DNA from: Streptomyces sp. ISL-66
GTDB taxonomy: Bacteria; Actinomycetota; Actinomycetes; Streptomycetales; Streptomycetaceae
NCBI RefSeq assembly: GCF_018614135.1
Contig: NZ_JAGGOW010000168.1
Coordinates: 1-37,713 of the forward strand
Length of the DNA: 37,713 nucleotides
Reading direction: 5' to 3'
Every line of letters begins with the position of its first letter. Position 1 is the stretch's first letter. The notes beneath the pieces are model-generated. The model did not search any database, was not told the origin of the DNA, and saw nothing but the letters and a program-made list of their open reading frames with translations. Both the position numbers and the translations under genes were made by a program. Positions 8,284 to 17,469 of the stretch are shown here, piece after piece.

Positions 8284-8970
8284 ATGACTTCTGACGCCGC
8301 TGCCGTGGCCGCTCCGGTGGTCGAACCGGCAGATCCGGAGGCCAAACCGCTCATGCGCGGTTGGCTGCACACCGGCATGTTCCCCGCCGTGGTGATCGCC
8401 GGCCTCGTCCTCATGGCCTTCACCGACTCGACCCGGGCCCGGGTCGCGTGCGGGGTGTACATGCTCACCGCGTGCCTGCTCTTCGGCGTCAGCGCCGTGT
8501 ACCACCGCGGCACGTGGGGCCCGCGCGGCGAAGCCATCCTGCGGCGGCTCGACCACGCGAACATCTTCCTGATCATCGCGGGCACCTACACCCCGCTCAC
8601 CGTCCTGCTGCTCCCCCCGTCCACCGGGCGGACGCTGCTCTGGGCGGTCTGGATCGCGGCCTCGGCCGGCATCGCCTTCCGCGTCTTCTGGGTCGGCGCC
8701 CCGCGGTGGCTGTACACGCCCTGCTACATCGCCATGGGCTGGGTCGCGGTCTTCTTCCTCCCCGACTTCATGCGGACCGGCGGCATCGCCGTCCTCGTCC
8801 TCGTGATCGTCGGCGGCCTCCTCTACAGCGCCGGCGGCATCATCTACGGCATGAAGCGCCCGAACCCCTCACCGCGCTTCTTCGGCTTCCACGAGGTCTT
8901 CCACTCGCTGACGCTCGCCGCGTTCGTGGCGCACTACGTCGGCATCTCGATCGCCGCGTACCAGCACTAG
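8284..8970 (+). CDS. hemolysin III / PAQR-type seven-helix membrane protein
   Basis: The protein of 228 residues has an acidic/Pro-rich N-tail and seven hydrophobic helices. The family metal-site motifs are present: SAVYHR after helix 2, RLDHANIF, and HEVFHSLTLAAFVAHY near the C-terminus. The Ser, His and Asp of the first two and the His residues of the last form the zinc site known from adiponectin-receptor-like (PAQR) proteins. Bacterial members (YqfA/hemolysin III) are inner-membrane proteins, probably hydrolases of uncertain substrate; true haemolysis is doubtful. ATG 8275 is an alternative start three codons earlier. It is divergent from pckG and monocistronic. Confidence 0.85.
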   Translation: MTSDAAAVAAPVVEPADPEAKPLMRGWLHTGMFPAVVIAGLVLMAFTDSTRARVACGVYMLTACLLFGVSAVYHRGTWGPRGEAILRRLDHANIFLIIAGTYTPLTVLLLPPSTGRTLLWAVWIAASAGIAFRVFWVGAPRWLYTPCYIAMGWVAVFFLPDFMRTGGIAVLVLVIVGGLLYSAGGIIYGMKRPNPSPRFFGFHEVFHSLTLAAFVAHYVGISIAAYQH

Positions 8971-9059
8971 GGCGGGCGTCCGCGCGGCCGCCGGGCGGGC
9001 GGGCCCGGCCACCTGGGCGGGCCGGTCCGGCCGCCGGGCCCCGCGCCGCGCGAAGCGGC

Positions 9060-9081
9060 GGGTGGCGGCAGCCCGCCACCC
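9060..9081 (+). terminator. hairpin between convergent genes
   Basis: GGGTGGCG at 9060-9067 pairs with CGCCACCC at 9074-9081, loop six bases, followed by a C/T-rich tract rather than a pure T-run. It lies between gene ends at 8970 (+) and 9126 (-). Plausible terminator, moderate support. Confidence 0.45.
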
Positions 9082-9125
9082 CTCCCCTACTCCTACTCGC
9101 ACTCCTCCGTCCCCACTGCGGTTCC

Positions 9126-11180
<2,055 letters not shown>

Positions 11181-11201
11181 GAGGTCATCCTGCCGCACGG
11201 G

Positions 11202-11350
11202 CCCGGAAAGGTGCCGAAGGAGGAGGGCCAGGTCGCGGGTCCAGGTGTCGCGGACGCGGATCCAGGTCCCGCCGCAGGCGGCGCGCTCCGGGGTGGCGAG
11301 GTCCCGGCGCTGGGCGGGGGCGCCTCGTGGACCGCGCAGCGGTGGCCTTC
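11202..11350 (-). pseudogene. 3' remnant of a metallopeptidase-lipoprotein gene
   Basis: On the minus strand this stretch encodes, with one frame change, the end of the same protein as the intact gene at 17470-18240. The last part gives LATPERAACGGTWIRVRDTW against LATPARTACPTTWTHTRDTW; I count 18 of 31 identical residues up to RH. Upstream, in another frame, GHRCAV matches SHRCAV. At DNA level GACCGCGCAGCGGTGG and GGGTCCAGGTGTCGCGG recur exactly in both copies. The stop is lost, so the remnant reads on in frame towards the DUF255 ATG 20-odd bases away. It indicates that this peptidase gene once lay directly upstream of DUF255. Confidence 0.65.
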
Positions 11351-11360
11351 CGCTGGGGTG

Positions 11361-11451
11361 GCCGCTCGACCGCAAGGTCTTCGTGAAACGGCTCGACGAG
11401 TTGCGGAAGATCCGTCGCGTGATCGCGGTACTGGGGAAGTACGGCGGCTAA
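11361..11451 (+). pseudogene. short HEPN-like C-terminal remnant
   Basis: The frame here reads LGWPLDRKVFVKRLDELRKI then RRVIAVLGKYGG and a stop at 11449-11451. The FxxRLDxxRKIR core resembles the end of the intact protein at 12849-14543 (FAERLDRVRKIRNETMHF) but the N-x3-H part is missing. It starts where the metallopeptidase remnant ends. I read it as a scrap of a related HEPN-type gene. Too short for certainty. Confidence 0.35.
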
Positions 11452-11569
11452 GGGATGCCGACGCCGGCGCGTCGAAGTTCGTGCCTACGTCGAGTCCGTG
11501 CCTGCCGTTGCCTGGGCAGAAAGTCGATCCTGCCAATAGTCGGCGGCGGCCGGTCCTGCTCGCATCGCG

Positions 11570-12766
11570 GTGAATTCACCGGTCCTCTGGGCGAGCGCGG
11601 CAGTCGGCGTATTGCCCTCGATGTTTGCGGCCGAGCTTTGGAGGCGCGGTGCGGAACAGGGCGATGACGAGTGTGCCGTGAAGTACGGCAACCTGTTGCG
11701 GCAGCAATACATAGTGCTGGACAACCGAGGCGCCTGGTTGAAAGAAGCCGCTGATCGAGGCATGCCCGCGGTGGCACTGTCATTCGCCGGCTGGCTTGCG
11801 TACCGGGAGCAGCAGGGGGCTGCGGAGTCCTACCTGGTTCAAGCGCGGCGAGGAGCTTTGGCTGCGGCTGAGGACGGCAACCCTGACGCCATGATCACGC
11901 TCAGCACCATTCTGGCGTGGGAAGGTGATCCGAAGAGCGCTGAATCATGGATCCGTAGAACCCAGCAGCGCACCCCCTTGTTGATGCCCGACTGGCGAAT
12001 CGTCCGTGCGGAAGCCGGCAGGGGAGGACTCCAGACCCTGGCGGTGAGCAAGAGCACCGAGGAACGGCTGGCGGACGGGCAACTTGCCCACGTAATGGAG
12101 GGCTTGTGGCCACTTGATTGCCAGTATTGCGGGTTTTCCTTGGGAATGGGGGTGCCAGCTCTTCGAGTTTTCGAACATCCTTGGGGCGCGACCGCCAGCC
12201 TCTACCACTTGGGGATGTGTCGCTACCCTGAATGGACCGATAACGACGGCACACCTCGTGACAGCAGTCTGGGCATCTTCAAGCTCATCGGTCCGTCGGA
12301 GCCACGCCTGACCTGGACCGCCAGTGCGGCTCACACGCCTCAGATCACGCTGGACGACATGAGCCCGGTACTCATGCTGGTGAACCCGGGAGTGGAGTGC
12401 GTGGCGCTGGCTCGGTCTGAGGACGGCCAGTGGCGGATGGCGCCGTTCTTTTGGCATCAACAGCACGGAATGATGACTGCCGACCATGCCCTCAACACCG
12501 TTCCCGGGACTGCGACCGTCGCTCGGCGCCGGCTCACGGGGAAAATGGGCTTCGAGGAGTGGTCGTCGGATATCTCTCGCGACATGAAACGCTTGATTAA
12601 ACGACAAGGCGGATTGCTGCTCGTTATCACGTCGGGCCTGGCGCCCGGCGAGCCGAGCGCAGCCGTTCTGAACATGGCCCTGTCGGCTCCGGACGCCGTC
12701 GCCGGGTGGATTCCGGTATCCGCGGATGAACGCGGACGGACGTCACGCTGGAGGAGCCGGCCATAG
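11570..12766 (+). CDS. Sel1/TPR-repeat protein with an unrecognised C-terminal domain (398 aa)
   Basis: Residues about 20-115 carry Sel1-like helical repeats (ELWRRGAEQGDDECAVKYGNLL, AWLKEAADRGMPAVALSFAG, ARRGALAAAEDGNPDAMITL). These repeats usually mediate protein contacts. From about residue 160 the protein changes to a mixed alpha/beta domain with a CQYC pair, an FEHPWG segment and MSPVLMLVNPGVECVALA that I cannot place. It is cytoplasmic by sequence. An in-frame TAG at 11537 limits the start to GTG 11570 or ATG 11621; neither has a clear ribosome site, so the 5' end could be truncated. Base composition is visibly lower in GC than the surrounding core genes, which suggests transfer. It converges on the CBS-HEPN gene with about 80 bases between. 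Confidence 0.65.
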   Translation: MNSPVLWASAAVGVLPSMFAAELWRRGAEQGDDECAVKYGNLLRQQYIVLDNRGAWLKEAADRGMPAVALSFAGWLAYREQQGAAESYLVQARRGALAAAEDGNPDAMITLSTILAWEGDPKSAESWIRRTQQRTPLLMPDWRIVRAEAGRGGLQTLAVSKSTEERLADGQLAHVMEGLWPLDCQYCGFSLGMGVPALRVFEHPWGATASLYHLGMCRYPEWTDNDGTPRDSSLGIFKLIGPSEPRLTWTASAAHTPQITLDDMSPVLMLVNPGVECVALARSEDGQWRMAPFFWHQQHGMMTADHALNTVPGTATVARRRLTGKMGFEEWSSDISRDMKRLIKRQGGLLLVITSGLAPGEPSAAVLNMALSAPDAVAGWIPVSADERGRTSRWRSRP

Positions 12767-12848
12767 ATCCCCGGAGCCATTCCCCACCGCAAGGGCCCAG
12801 CCGCATCGGGTTGTCGGCGTGTGCAGCAGCGCCGGCCCACCAGCACCT

Positions 12849-14543
12849 TCAGGCTTGCGGCTGAACGGTTTTGAGCATCTGCAGAGCGACTTCTATCTCC
12901 TTGACCGCACTGATGCGGTCATCGTCGCTCGTGTGGAAATGCATGGTCTCGTTACGAATTTTCCGAACCCGGTCCAAGCGTTCGGCGAAGCTCTGCTGCG
13001 GGAACTTCCAACCCGTCGCCTGCCATACGTCATCCCGCTTGAGCAATGTGATGTAGTCGGAGAAGTTCATGCCCTGATTGGCGAGCTTGACGATTTTCGC
13101 GGGATCTCCGGGGAGGCCGTACTCACCATGGATCTCCTTCACCTGCATCAACGCCTTGCTGAGCGCTCGGCGCAGGCGCAGTTCCAGCTCTTGGATGAGG
13201 GCGTAGGGGCGCAGCTCCTGCTCGAATCTGTGGGCCAGGTCGTGACCCGTCACAATCCCAGAGAGGCTGCCGTCGGGATTGAGTACGAAGACACAGCCGT
13301 GGTCGGCTACATCCGCCAGGCAGTCCACCATGGGCTCGTCGGTGCGTATTGACCGAACCTTTAATACGGCAGCGTCTCTGACCAGCGCGGTGGCAGGGTG
13401 GTTGGTCGCGCCGATTTCCCGCCAGGTGATGGAACCGCACAAATGTTCGTCGTCGTTGAGGACCGGAAGCTGGTCGTACGCGTTCTCGGACAGAAGTTCC
13501 ACAGCTCGGCCGAGCGGGTCGGTAAGCTTGACGGTCTTCAGCTCACTGCGCGCCGAGGGCAGTCTCCCCACGGTCACCAACACGGGCGCCGGATGAGCCG
13601 GCTCCTCCTCATCGTCGCCACTCTCGCCTTCCCCGGCTCCAACAGCGGTCAGACTGTTGTCGCCGATATCCATGGAGCCGGACTCCTCATCGACCAGGAG
13701 ATCCGCCGCGGAGTCGTCTCCGTCCTCCGGCTCCAGTTCCAGGTCGGCGGTCTCTTCGCCCAACGACTGCCGTTCAGCTTCCGGCGCCAGGCCGATGGGA
13801 ACGACGCGGACCATGTGGTCGATCGACGGGACCTCGGTGATGGGAGGGACGACTGCAAGACCAAGCCCGTCCAGATCCCTGCGAATGGTGGCGGTGGCCT
13901 TACCCGAGCGGCTCACGAAGTCCCAGATGCTGAGCAGGTCTCGTACGGCCAGTCTCACCGGCTCGCCCGCCGGGGCTGCGGTGACCTTGTGGAGCAGCTC
14001 GACAGGCTTCTCCAACAGTCGCACGTCAGCCGGGGCGTCAGGGTTCCCGGGATCGGAGTCTCCGGCCGCAAGCTTGGCGAGACGCTTCACGGCATCGAAG
14101 CGGCGCAACTCACTCACCGTGAGCAGGGAGCCAAGTGTCGCACGCAGATCGGCGCGAAGCTCCGTACGCGGTACATCGGGGCGCTTCCAGGTGACAGTGC
14201 GTACATGCCGGAATCCCGGAGCAGCCTCCGCACGGAACTGATAATCGCTCGTGATGTGTCCGATGGCGATGGTGCCCGTCTTGAGTGGCAGGACGATCAG
14301 ATCCCCGGGCGACATGACGGCGCGAAAACGCCAAAGTTGCCCGCTCCAGTTGCCGAGGACGCGGGGGTTCTCACGGGGGTATGCCTTGGCGAGCTCGGCT
14401 TTGAGGTCTCCCGGTGTCATACAGCCCGCGAGGTCACCGACAACCTCGGGCCAGCCGGCGATCGTCAAGCCCTCGGAGATGGAGACGTCCTCCCGCTCAC
14501 CATCCGCTCCGGCGCGTACCATCCAGGCCCGCACAGCGCCCAC
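12849..14543 (-). CDS. multidomain protein: Mrr-type PUA/EVE-like N-domain, winged-helix-like segment, CBS pair, C-terminal HEPN
   Basis: The 564-residue soluble protein has four parts. Residues 5-125 (RAWMVRAGADGE, LTIAGWPEV, MSPGDLIVLPLKTGTIAIGH, FRHVRTVTWKRPDVPR) match the N-terminal PUA/EVE-like domain of Mrr-type restriction system proteins, a fold that reads modified bases. Residues 175-250 look like a winged helix. After an acidic linker (about 260-318), residues 320-440 form two CBS motifs (AYDQLPVLNDDEHLCGSITW; GCVFVLNPDGSLSGIVTGHDL), usually adenine-nucleotide sensors. The C-terminus is helical and contains R530-N-E-T-M-H535, the HEPN RNase signature R-x4-H. The usual Mrr nuclease domain is absent. 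GTG 14543 is supported by GGGGAGA at 14548-14554. It probably acts in defence as a sensor-RNase fusion; this is inference from domains and from location in an island. Domain borders are by eye. Confidence 0.7.
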   Translation of the reverse strand: MGAVRAWMVRAGADGEREDVSISEGLTIAGWPEVVGDLAGCMTPGDLKAELAKAYPRENPRVLGNWSGQLWRFRAVMSPGDLIVLPLKTGTIAIGHITSDYQFRAEAAPGFRHVRTVTWKRPDVPRTELRADLRATLGSLLTVSELRRFDAVKRLAKLAAGDSDPGNPDAPADVRLLEKPVELLHKVTAAPAGEPVRLAVRDLLSIWDFVSRSGKATATIRRDLDGLGLAVVPPITEVPSIDHMVRVVPIGLAPEAERQSLGEETADLELEPEDGDDSAADLLVDEESGSMDIGDNSLTAVGAGEGESGDDEEEPAHPAPVLVTVGRLPSARSELKTVKLTDPLGRAVELLSENAYDQLPVLNDDEHLCGSITWREIGATNHPATALVRDAAVLKVRSIRTDEPMVDCLADVADHGCVFVLNPDGSLSGIVTGHDLAHRFEQELRPYALIQELELRLRRALSKALMQVKEIHGEYGLPGDPAKIVKLANQGMNFSDYITLLKRDDVWQATGWKFPQQSFAERLDRVRKIRNETMHFHTSDDDRISAVKEIEVALQMLKTVQPQA

Positions 14544-14748
14544 GTCGTCTCCCCGAACTGTCGTGATGAGTGAAAGTGCGATTTGTCGAGCCTATCCGGG
14601 AGTTCCCGATCATGAAACGCCGGTCATCAATCCGGCCCGCGACAGCCACGCGCATGCTGCGGTCGAGCCGGTATCCGACTCCGGCCGAAGCGAGGCCGAA
14701 CGCGAAGGCCGAGGAATGAGTCGTGGTTCTGCGGCGGAATCTTCGCGA

Positions 14749-14771
14749 TGTAATAGAGCTTGTCCTACACT
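14749..14771 (+). promoter_or_regulatory. promoter/operator of the toxin-antitoxin pair
   Basis: TACACT at 14766-14771 lies six bases before the antitoxin ATG 14778, with no Shine-Dalgarno between, so transcription probably starts at or next to the ATG. A TTCGCG at 14742-14747 could be a poor -35 (18-base spacing). TGTA at 14749-14752 and TACA at 14766-14769 form inverted half-sites across the promoter, a layout expected for RHH autorepression. Inference. Confidence 0.35.
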
Positions 14772-14777
14772 CTGAGC

Positions 14778-15050
14778 ATGAAGCCGACCCGAGCCGGAAC
14801 CACCGAGAACATCTCCGTGTCCATGCCCACCGAGCTGGCCAGTGAGCTCCGGTCCAGGACCGGGCGCCGGGGCCTGTCCAGCTATATCACCGAAGCCGTG
14901 AGGCACCAGCTCGCCATGGACGGGCTCGCCGAGATCGTCGCGTCACACGAAGAGGAACACGGCGCGCTCACAGAGCAGGAGATCGAAGCCGCCCGTCGCG
15001 AGCTGTTCGGAGACGAGAACGCCAGGGCCGTCGAACGAGGCGCCGCGTGA
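14778..15050 (+). CDS. ribbon-helix-helix antitoxin (VapB-like)
   Basis: The 90-residue protein opens with an RHH DNA-binding unit: strand ENISVSMP, helix TELASELRSRTG, turn, then helix LSSYITEAVRHQLA. The C-terminal half is acidic and helical (VASHEEEHGALTEQEIEAARRELF), the part that normally wraps the toxin. Its stop overlaps the start of the PIN-domain gene (GTGA), the usual arrangement of type II modules where antitoxin is translated first and represses its own promoter. ATG 14778 is preferred over an upstream TTG at 14760 because the -10-like TACACT lies between them. Confidence 0.8.
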   Translation: MKPTRAGTTENISVSMPTELASELRSRTGRRGLSSYITEAVRHQLAMDGLAEIVASHEEEHGALTEQEIEAARRELFGDENARAVERGAA

Positions 15051-15454
15051 AGGAGCAGCCGGCCTGCTCCCTGGTGCTCGACTCCGAGGCACTCTCCCTG
15101 CTCCTGCGCAATGACCGCAGGATGGCGGCGCGCATCGAGGCGTCCCGGCAGCTAGGAGTCCCTGTCCTCGTGTCTGTGCTGACCATCGTTGAAGCAGCTC
15201 AGGGGAAGACCGATCTGGCGCGCTTGAAGTGGGTGCTCTCCCGACTGCGAGTGGAGCCGGTCAGTCAGGAGGACTCCATGACGGCGGTAGCGCTACTTCG
15301 GGACGCAGGTGGGATGCACGGGCACAAGTACGCAATCGACGCTCTCGTCGCCGCCCTTGCGCTCCGTGTCCCGTCCCCCGTGGTCGTCCTGACCTCCGAC
15401 CGCGACGACTGGTCGAAGCTATGCGGGAGCCGCGTGATCATCAGAGAGGTGTGA
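15047..15454 (+). CDS. PIN-domain toxin (VapC-like ribonuclease)
   Basis: The 135-residue protein has the PIN-domain acidic set: D12 in VLDSEALSLLL, E49 in VLTIVEAAQG, D98 in GHKYAIDALVAALAL and D117 in VVLTSDRDDW. VapC toxins are Mg-dependent endoribonucleases that cut tRNA or rRNA; the target is not predictable here. All four acidic residues are intact, so the toxin looks active. GTG 15047 overlaps the antitoxin stop by four bases, implying translational coupling. It is the last gene of the island: 26 bases after its stop begins a truncated DUF255 fragment. Confidence 0.85.
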   Translation: MKEQPACSLVLDSEALSLLLRNDRRMAARIEASRQLGVPVLVSVLTIVEAAQGKTDLARLKWVLSRLRVEPVSQEDSMTAVALLRDAGGMHGHKYAIDALVAALALRVPSPVVVLTSDRDDWSKLCGSRVIIREV

Positions 15455-15480
15455 ACCCGCCAACTACTGATTTTGCGAGT

Positions 15481-15642
15481 TCACTGAGACCAGTGGCACG
15501 CGGAGTAACCGACCGATAGCAGGACGGGCACATTGCGCCGCCGGGCTTCCTCGAACGCCTCCGGCATCCAGGGCCACCAGTCGACCGGATTGTCAGCATG
15601 CTGAAGCAGATGAGGCGAGGTCACACCAGCCAGCCGGTTCAT
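15481..15642 (-). pseudogene. truncated second copy of the DUF255 gene (5' end only)
   Basis: From ATG 15642 the minus strand encodes 53 residues matching the start of the intact DUF255 protein; 41 of the 50 aligned residues are identical up to SACHW. There homology stops inside the CxxC motif (CHWC in the intact gene, CHWS-Q-stop here). It lacks the second cysteine and more than 90 percent of the gene. It is in the same orientation as the intact copy about 4.4 kb away, so the two form diverged direct repeats that bracket the Sel1, CBS-HEPN and TA genes. Confidence 0.8.
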
Positions 15643-15686
15643 ACGACCCAGCCTCTCACAGCCCCCGCCCCCGACCGCGGAACCCG

Positions 15687-17090
15687 TCAGAAGCCGACGC
15701 GGAAGGTCGCGTCCTGCCGTTCGGTGGCCGTCGAGATCGGGTCGATGCGCAGGACGTAGTTGGAGTGCCGGATGTAGCGGGTCGGGAAGTTGTGGGAGCG
15801 GAAGGAGGACCACGAGGAGTCCGCCAGGCCGGCCGTGCGGTGGAAGGTGGCGTCTGCCGCGAACGCCGACGTGCCGTCGTTGGCGTCGAGTCGCAGCTCG
15901 TAGCTGTAGTGCCGCAGGTAGCGGGTGGGGTTGCCGACGGACTGGAAGGACACGGCGGAGCTGTCGGCGAGGCCCGGGACCAGCTTCCACAGGGAGTCGG
16001 TGTAGAGGTTGAACGGGTACGTGTCGATGCGGCCCACGTTGTTGGCGTGGCGGACGTAACGGTCCGGCAGATTGTAGGACTTGAGCCGGTTCCAGGCCGG
16101 TACGCCCCACTTGGTGAGCAGGTTGTCGTATTCGGTGCTGGTGATGGTCGTGATGCCGCAGTGCTTGGAGTTGAGCGGCTGGGTGTACGTCTTCTGGTCG
16201 AGGGGGGTCCAGGCACCGGACGCGAGGTCGGAGGTCTGCCAGGCGTAGAAGACGCCGTTGGGAGTGTAGGTGTCGCCCCACATGTACCAGGTGTTCGAGG
16301 TCAGCGACTTCACGATCGTCGGGGCTTCGGTGCCGCCATGGGAGGCCGGGCTGCCAAAGGGGGTGAAGCTGCCCGGGTTGAGCGACGTGGACCTGGCGCC
16401 GACCAACTTTCCCTGCCCGTTGTTCTTGAAGAACATGTAGTTGACACCGCCCACGCCGACGGTCATGTTCGCGTCGATGGCGTCGTAGCCGGGGTCGAAG
16501 AAGACCTGCGGGGCGGAAGCCGTGACGAAGTCACGGGTGTAGTTCACCATGATCACGTTGTGGCCGCTGGCGTTGACCGCCGAGTAGAGGACCGCGTACT
16601 GGCCCCGGCTCGCGTCCCAGAACGCCTCGGGCGCCCAGCTGTGGGTGTTCATGTCGTGCAGCTTGAGGCGCCGGTAACCCGTGAAGGCGCGCAGGTCGAC
16701 GGAGTCCCAGACGTGGACGTACTGGCTGTTGTAGTTCCAGTCGGTGCCCTTGAGGTCGGTGGCGAGGACGACGAAGGTGCCGTCCTGCTTGCGCATGAGG
16801 AACGGGTCGCGCAGGCCGAGCGCGCCCGCCGTGGGGATGGCGACGGGGTTGTTCTGGTTCAGCGGCGTCCACTCCAGCGCGTCGCGGCTTGCCGCGAGGT
16901 GGAGGCCGTAGTCGGTGCCCGCGCCGAGGTCGTTCGACTCGGTGAAGTAGCACATCACGTAGGCCGAGTCGGCGGCGTGGGCGGTGCCCGCGCCCAGGCT
17001 CAGCACCCCGGTCATCGCCAAGGGAGTGGCGGCGGCCAAGCCGAGGATGGTGCGACGAGACGGCTGCGCCGGGTGGGATGCTGCGCTCAT
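15687..17090 (-). CDS. secreted GH43-type arabinosidase/xylosidase with C-terminal AbfB (CBM42) domain
   Basis: The 467-residue protein begins with a Tat-type signal (SRRTILGLAAATPLAM, cleavage near AHA-AD). Residues 42-320 look like a five-bladed GH43 catalytic domain: LGLRDPFLMRKQDG (the RDP aspartate), VVLATDLKG, HSWAPEAFWD (candidate acid/base region), and GGTEAPTIV. Residues about 330-467 are an AbfB beta-trefoil with three repeats of the form YVRHANNVGRID, YLRHYSYELRLD and YIRHSNYVLRID, which binds arabinofuranose side chains. It probably debranches arabinoxylan or arabinan outside the cell. GGGAG lies five bases before ATG. A perfect LacI-type palindrome lies 122 bases upstream. Exact substrate is inferred. 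Confidence 0.8.
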   Translation of the reverse strand: MSAASHPAQPSRRTILGLAAATPLAMTGVLSLGAGTAHAADSAYVMCYFTESNDLGAGTDYGLHLAASRDALEWTPLNQNNPVAIPTAGALGLRDPFLMRKQDGTFVVLATDLKGTDWNYNSQYVHVWDSVDLRAFTGYRRLKLHDMNTHSWAPEAFWDASRGQYAVLYSAVNASGHNVIMVNYTRDFVTASAPQVFFDPGYDAIDANMTVGVGGVNYMFFKNNGQGKLVGARSTSLNPGSFTPFGSPASHGGTEAPTIVKSLTSNTWYMWGDTYTPNGVFYAWQTSDLASGAWTPLDQKTYTQPLNSKHCGITTITSTEYDNLLTKWGVPAWNRLKSYNLPDRYVRHANNVGRIDTYPFNLYTDSLWKLVPGLADSSAVSFQSVGNPTRYLRHYSYELRLDANDGTSAFAADATFHRTAGLADSSWSSFRSHNFPTRYIRHSNYVLRIDPISTATERQDATFRVGF

Positions 17091-17211
17091 CTGGACTCCC
17101 TATGGCGTACGGGACGGAAGGGGCAACTCGCAATGGTGGCACCGCAGTTGGCGGCGTCCGGGCGAACGGGAGCTCGCACGGCAGCAAAGCTGACCCCTCC
17201 ATTGACGCCTG

Positions 17212-17229
17212 ATTGTTAGCGCTAACAAT
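17212..17229. promoter_or_regulatory. LacI-family operator, perfect 18-bp palindrome
   Basis: ATTGTTAGC/GCTAACAAT is fully self-complementary over 18 bases and has the central CG typical of LacI/GalR-family operators in streptomycetes (GTTAGCGCTAAC-like sites upstream of glycoside hydrolase genes). It lies 122 bases upstream of the GH43 start, in a region with no other gene, and so most likely represses that gene until an arabinose- or xylan-derived inducer is present. The repressor gene is not in this window. The rest of 17091-17469 shows no gene. Confidence 0.75.
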
Positions 17230-17469
17230 GTGGTGGGCAAGTGCTCTGGCGCGCCGTCACCCAAACGTGACCGTAACCGGCTCGCGACGTTGTCCACCCG
17301 TCCAGCCCATCAGCTCGGCACGCCGCCCGGGCCAGGACTCGACGTCGAGCTTCAGCTGGCTGGGCCCGTGCGGCGAGCAGTCCCCAAGGGGTCTCGGGAC
17401 AGTTGCTACGGCTCGTCGCGGGCGTAAGCGAAGAGCGCCGCCTTCGGCCTCGGACGGAGGGTCCCGGGG

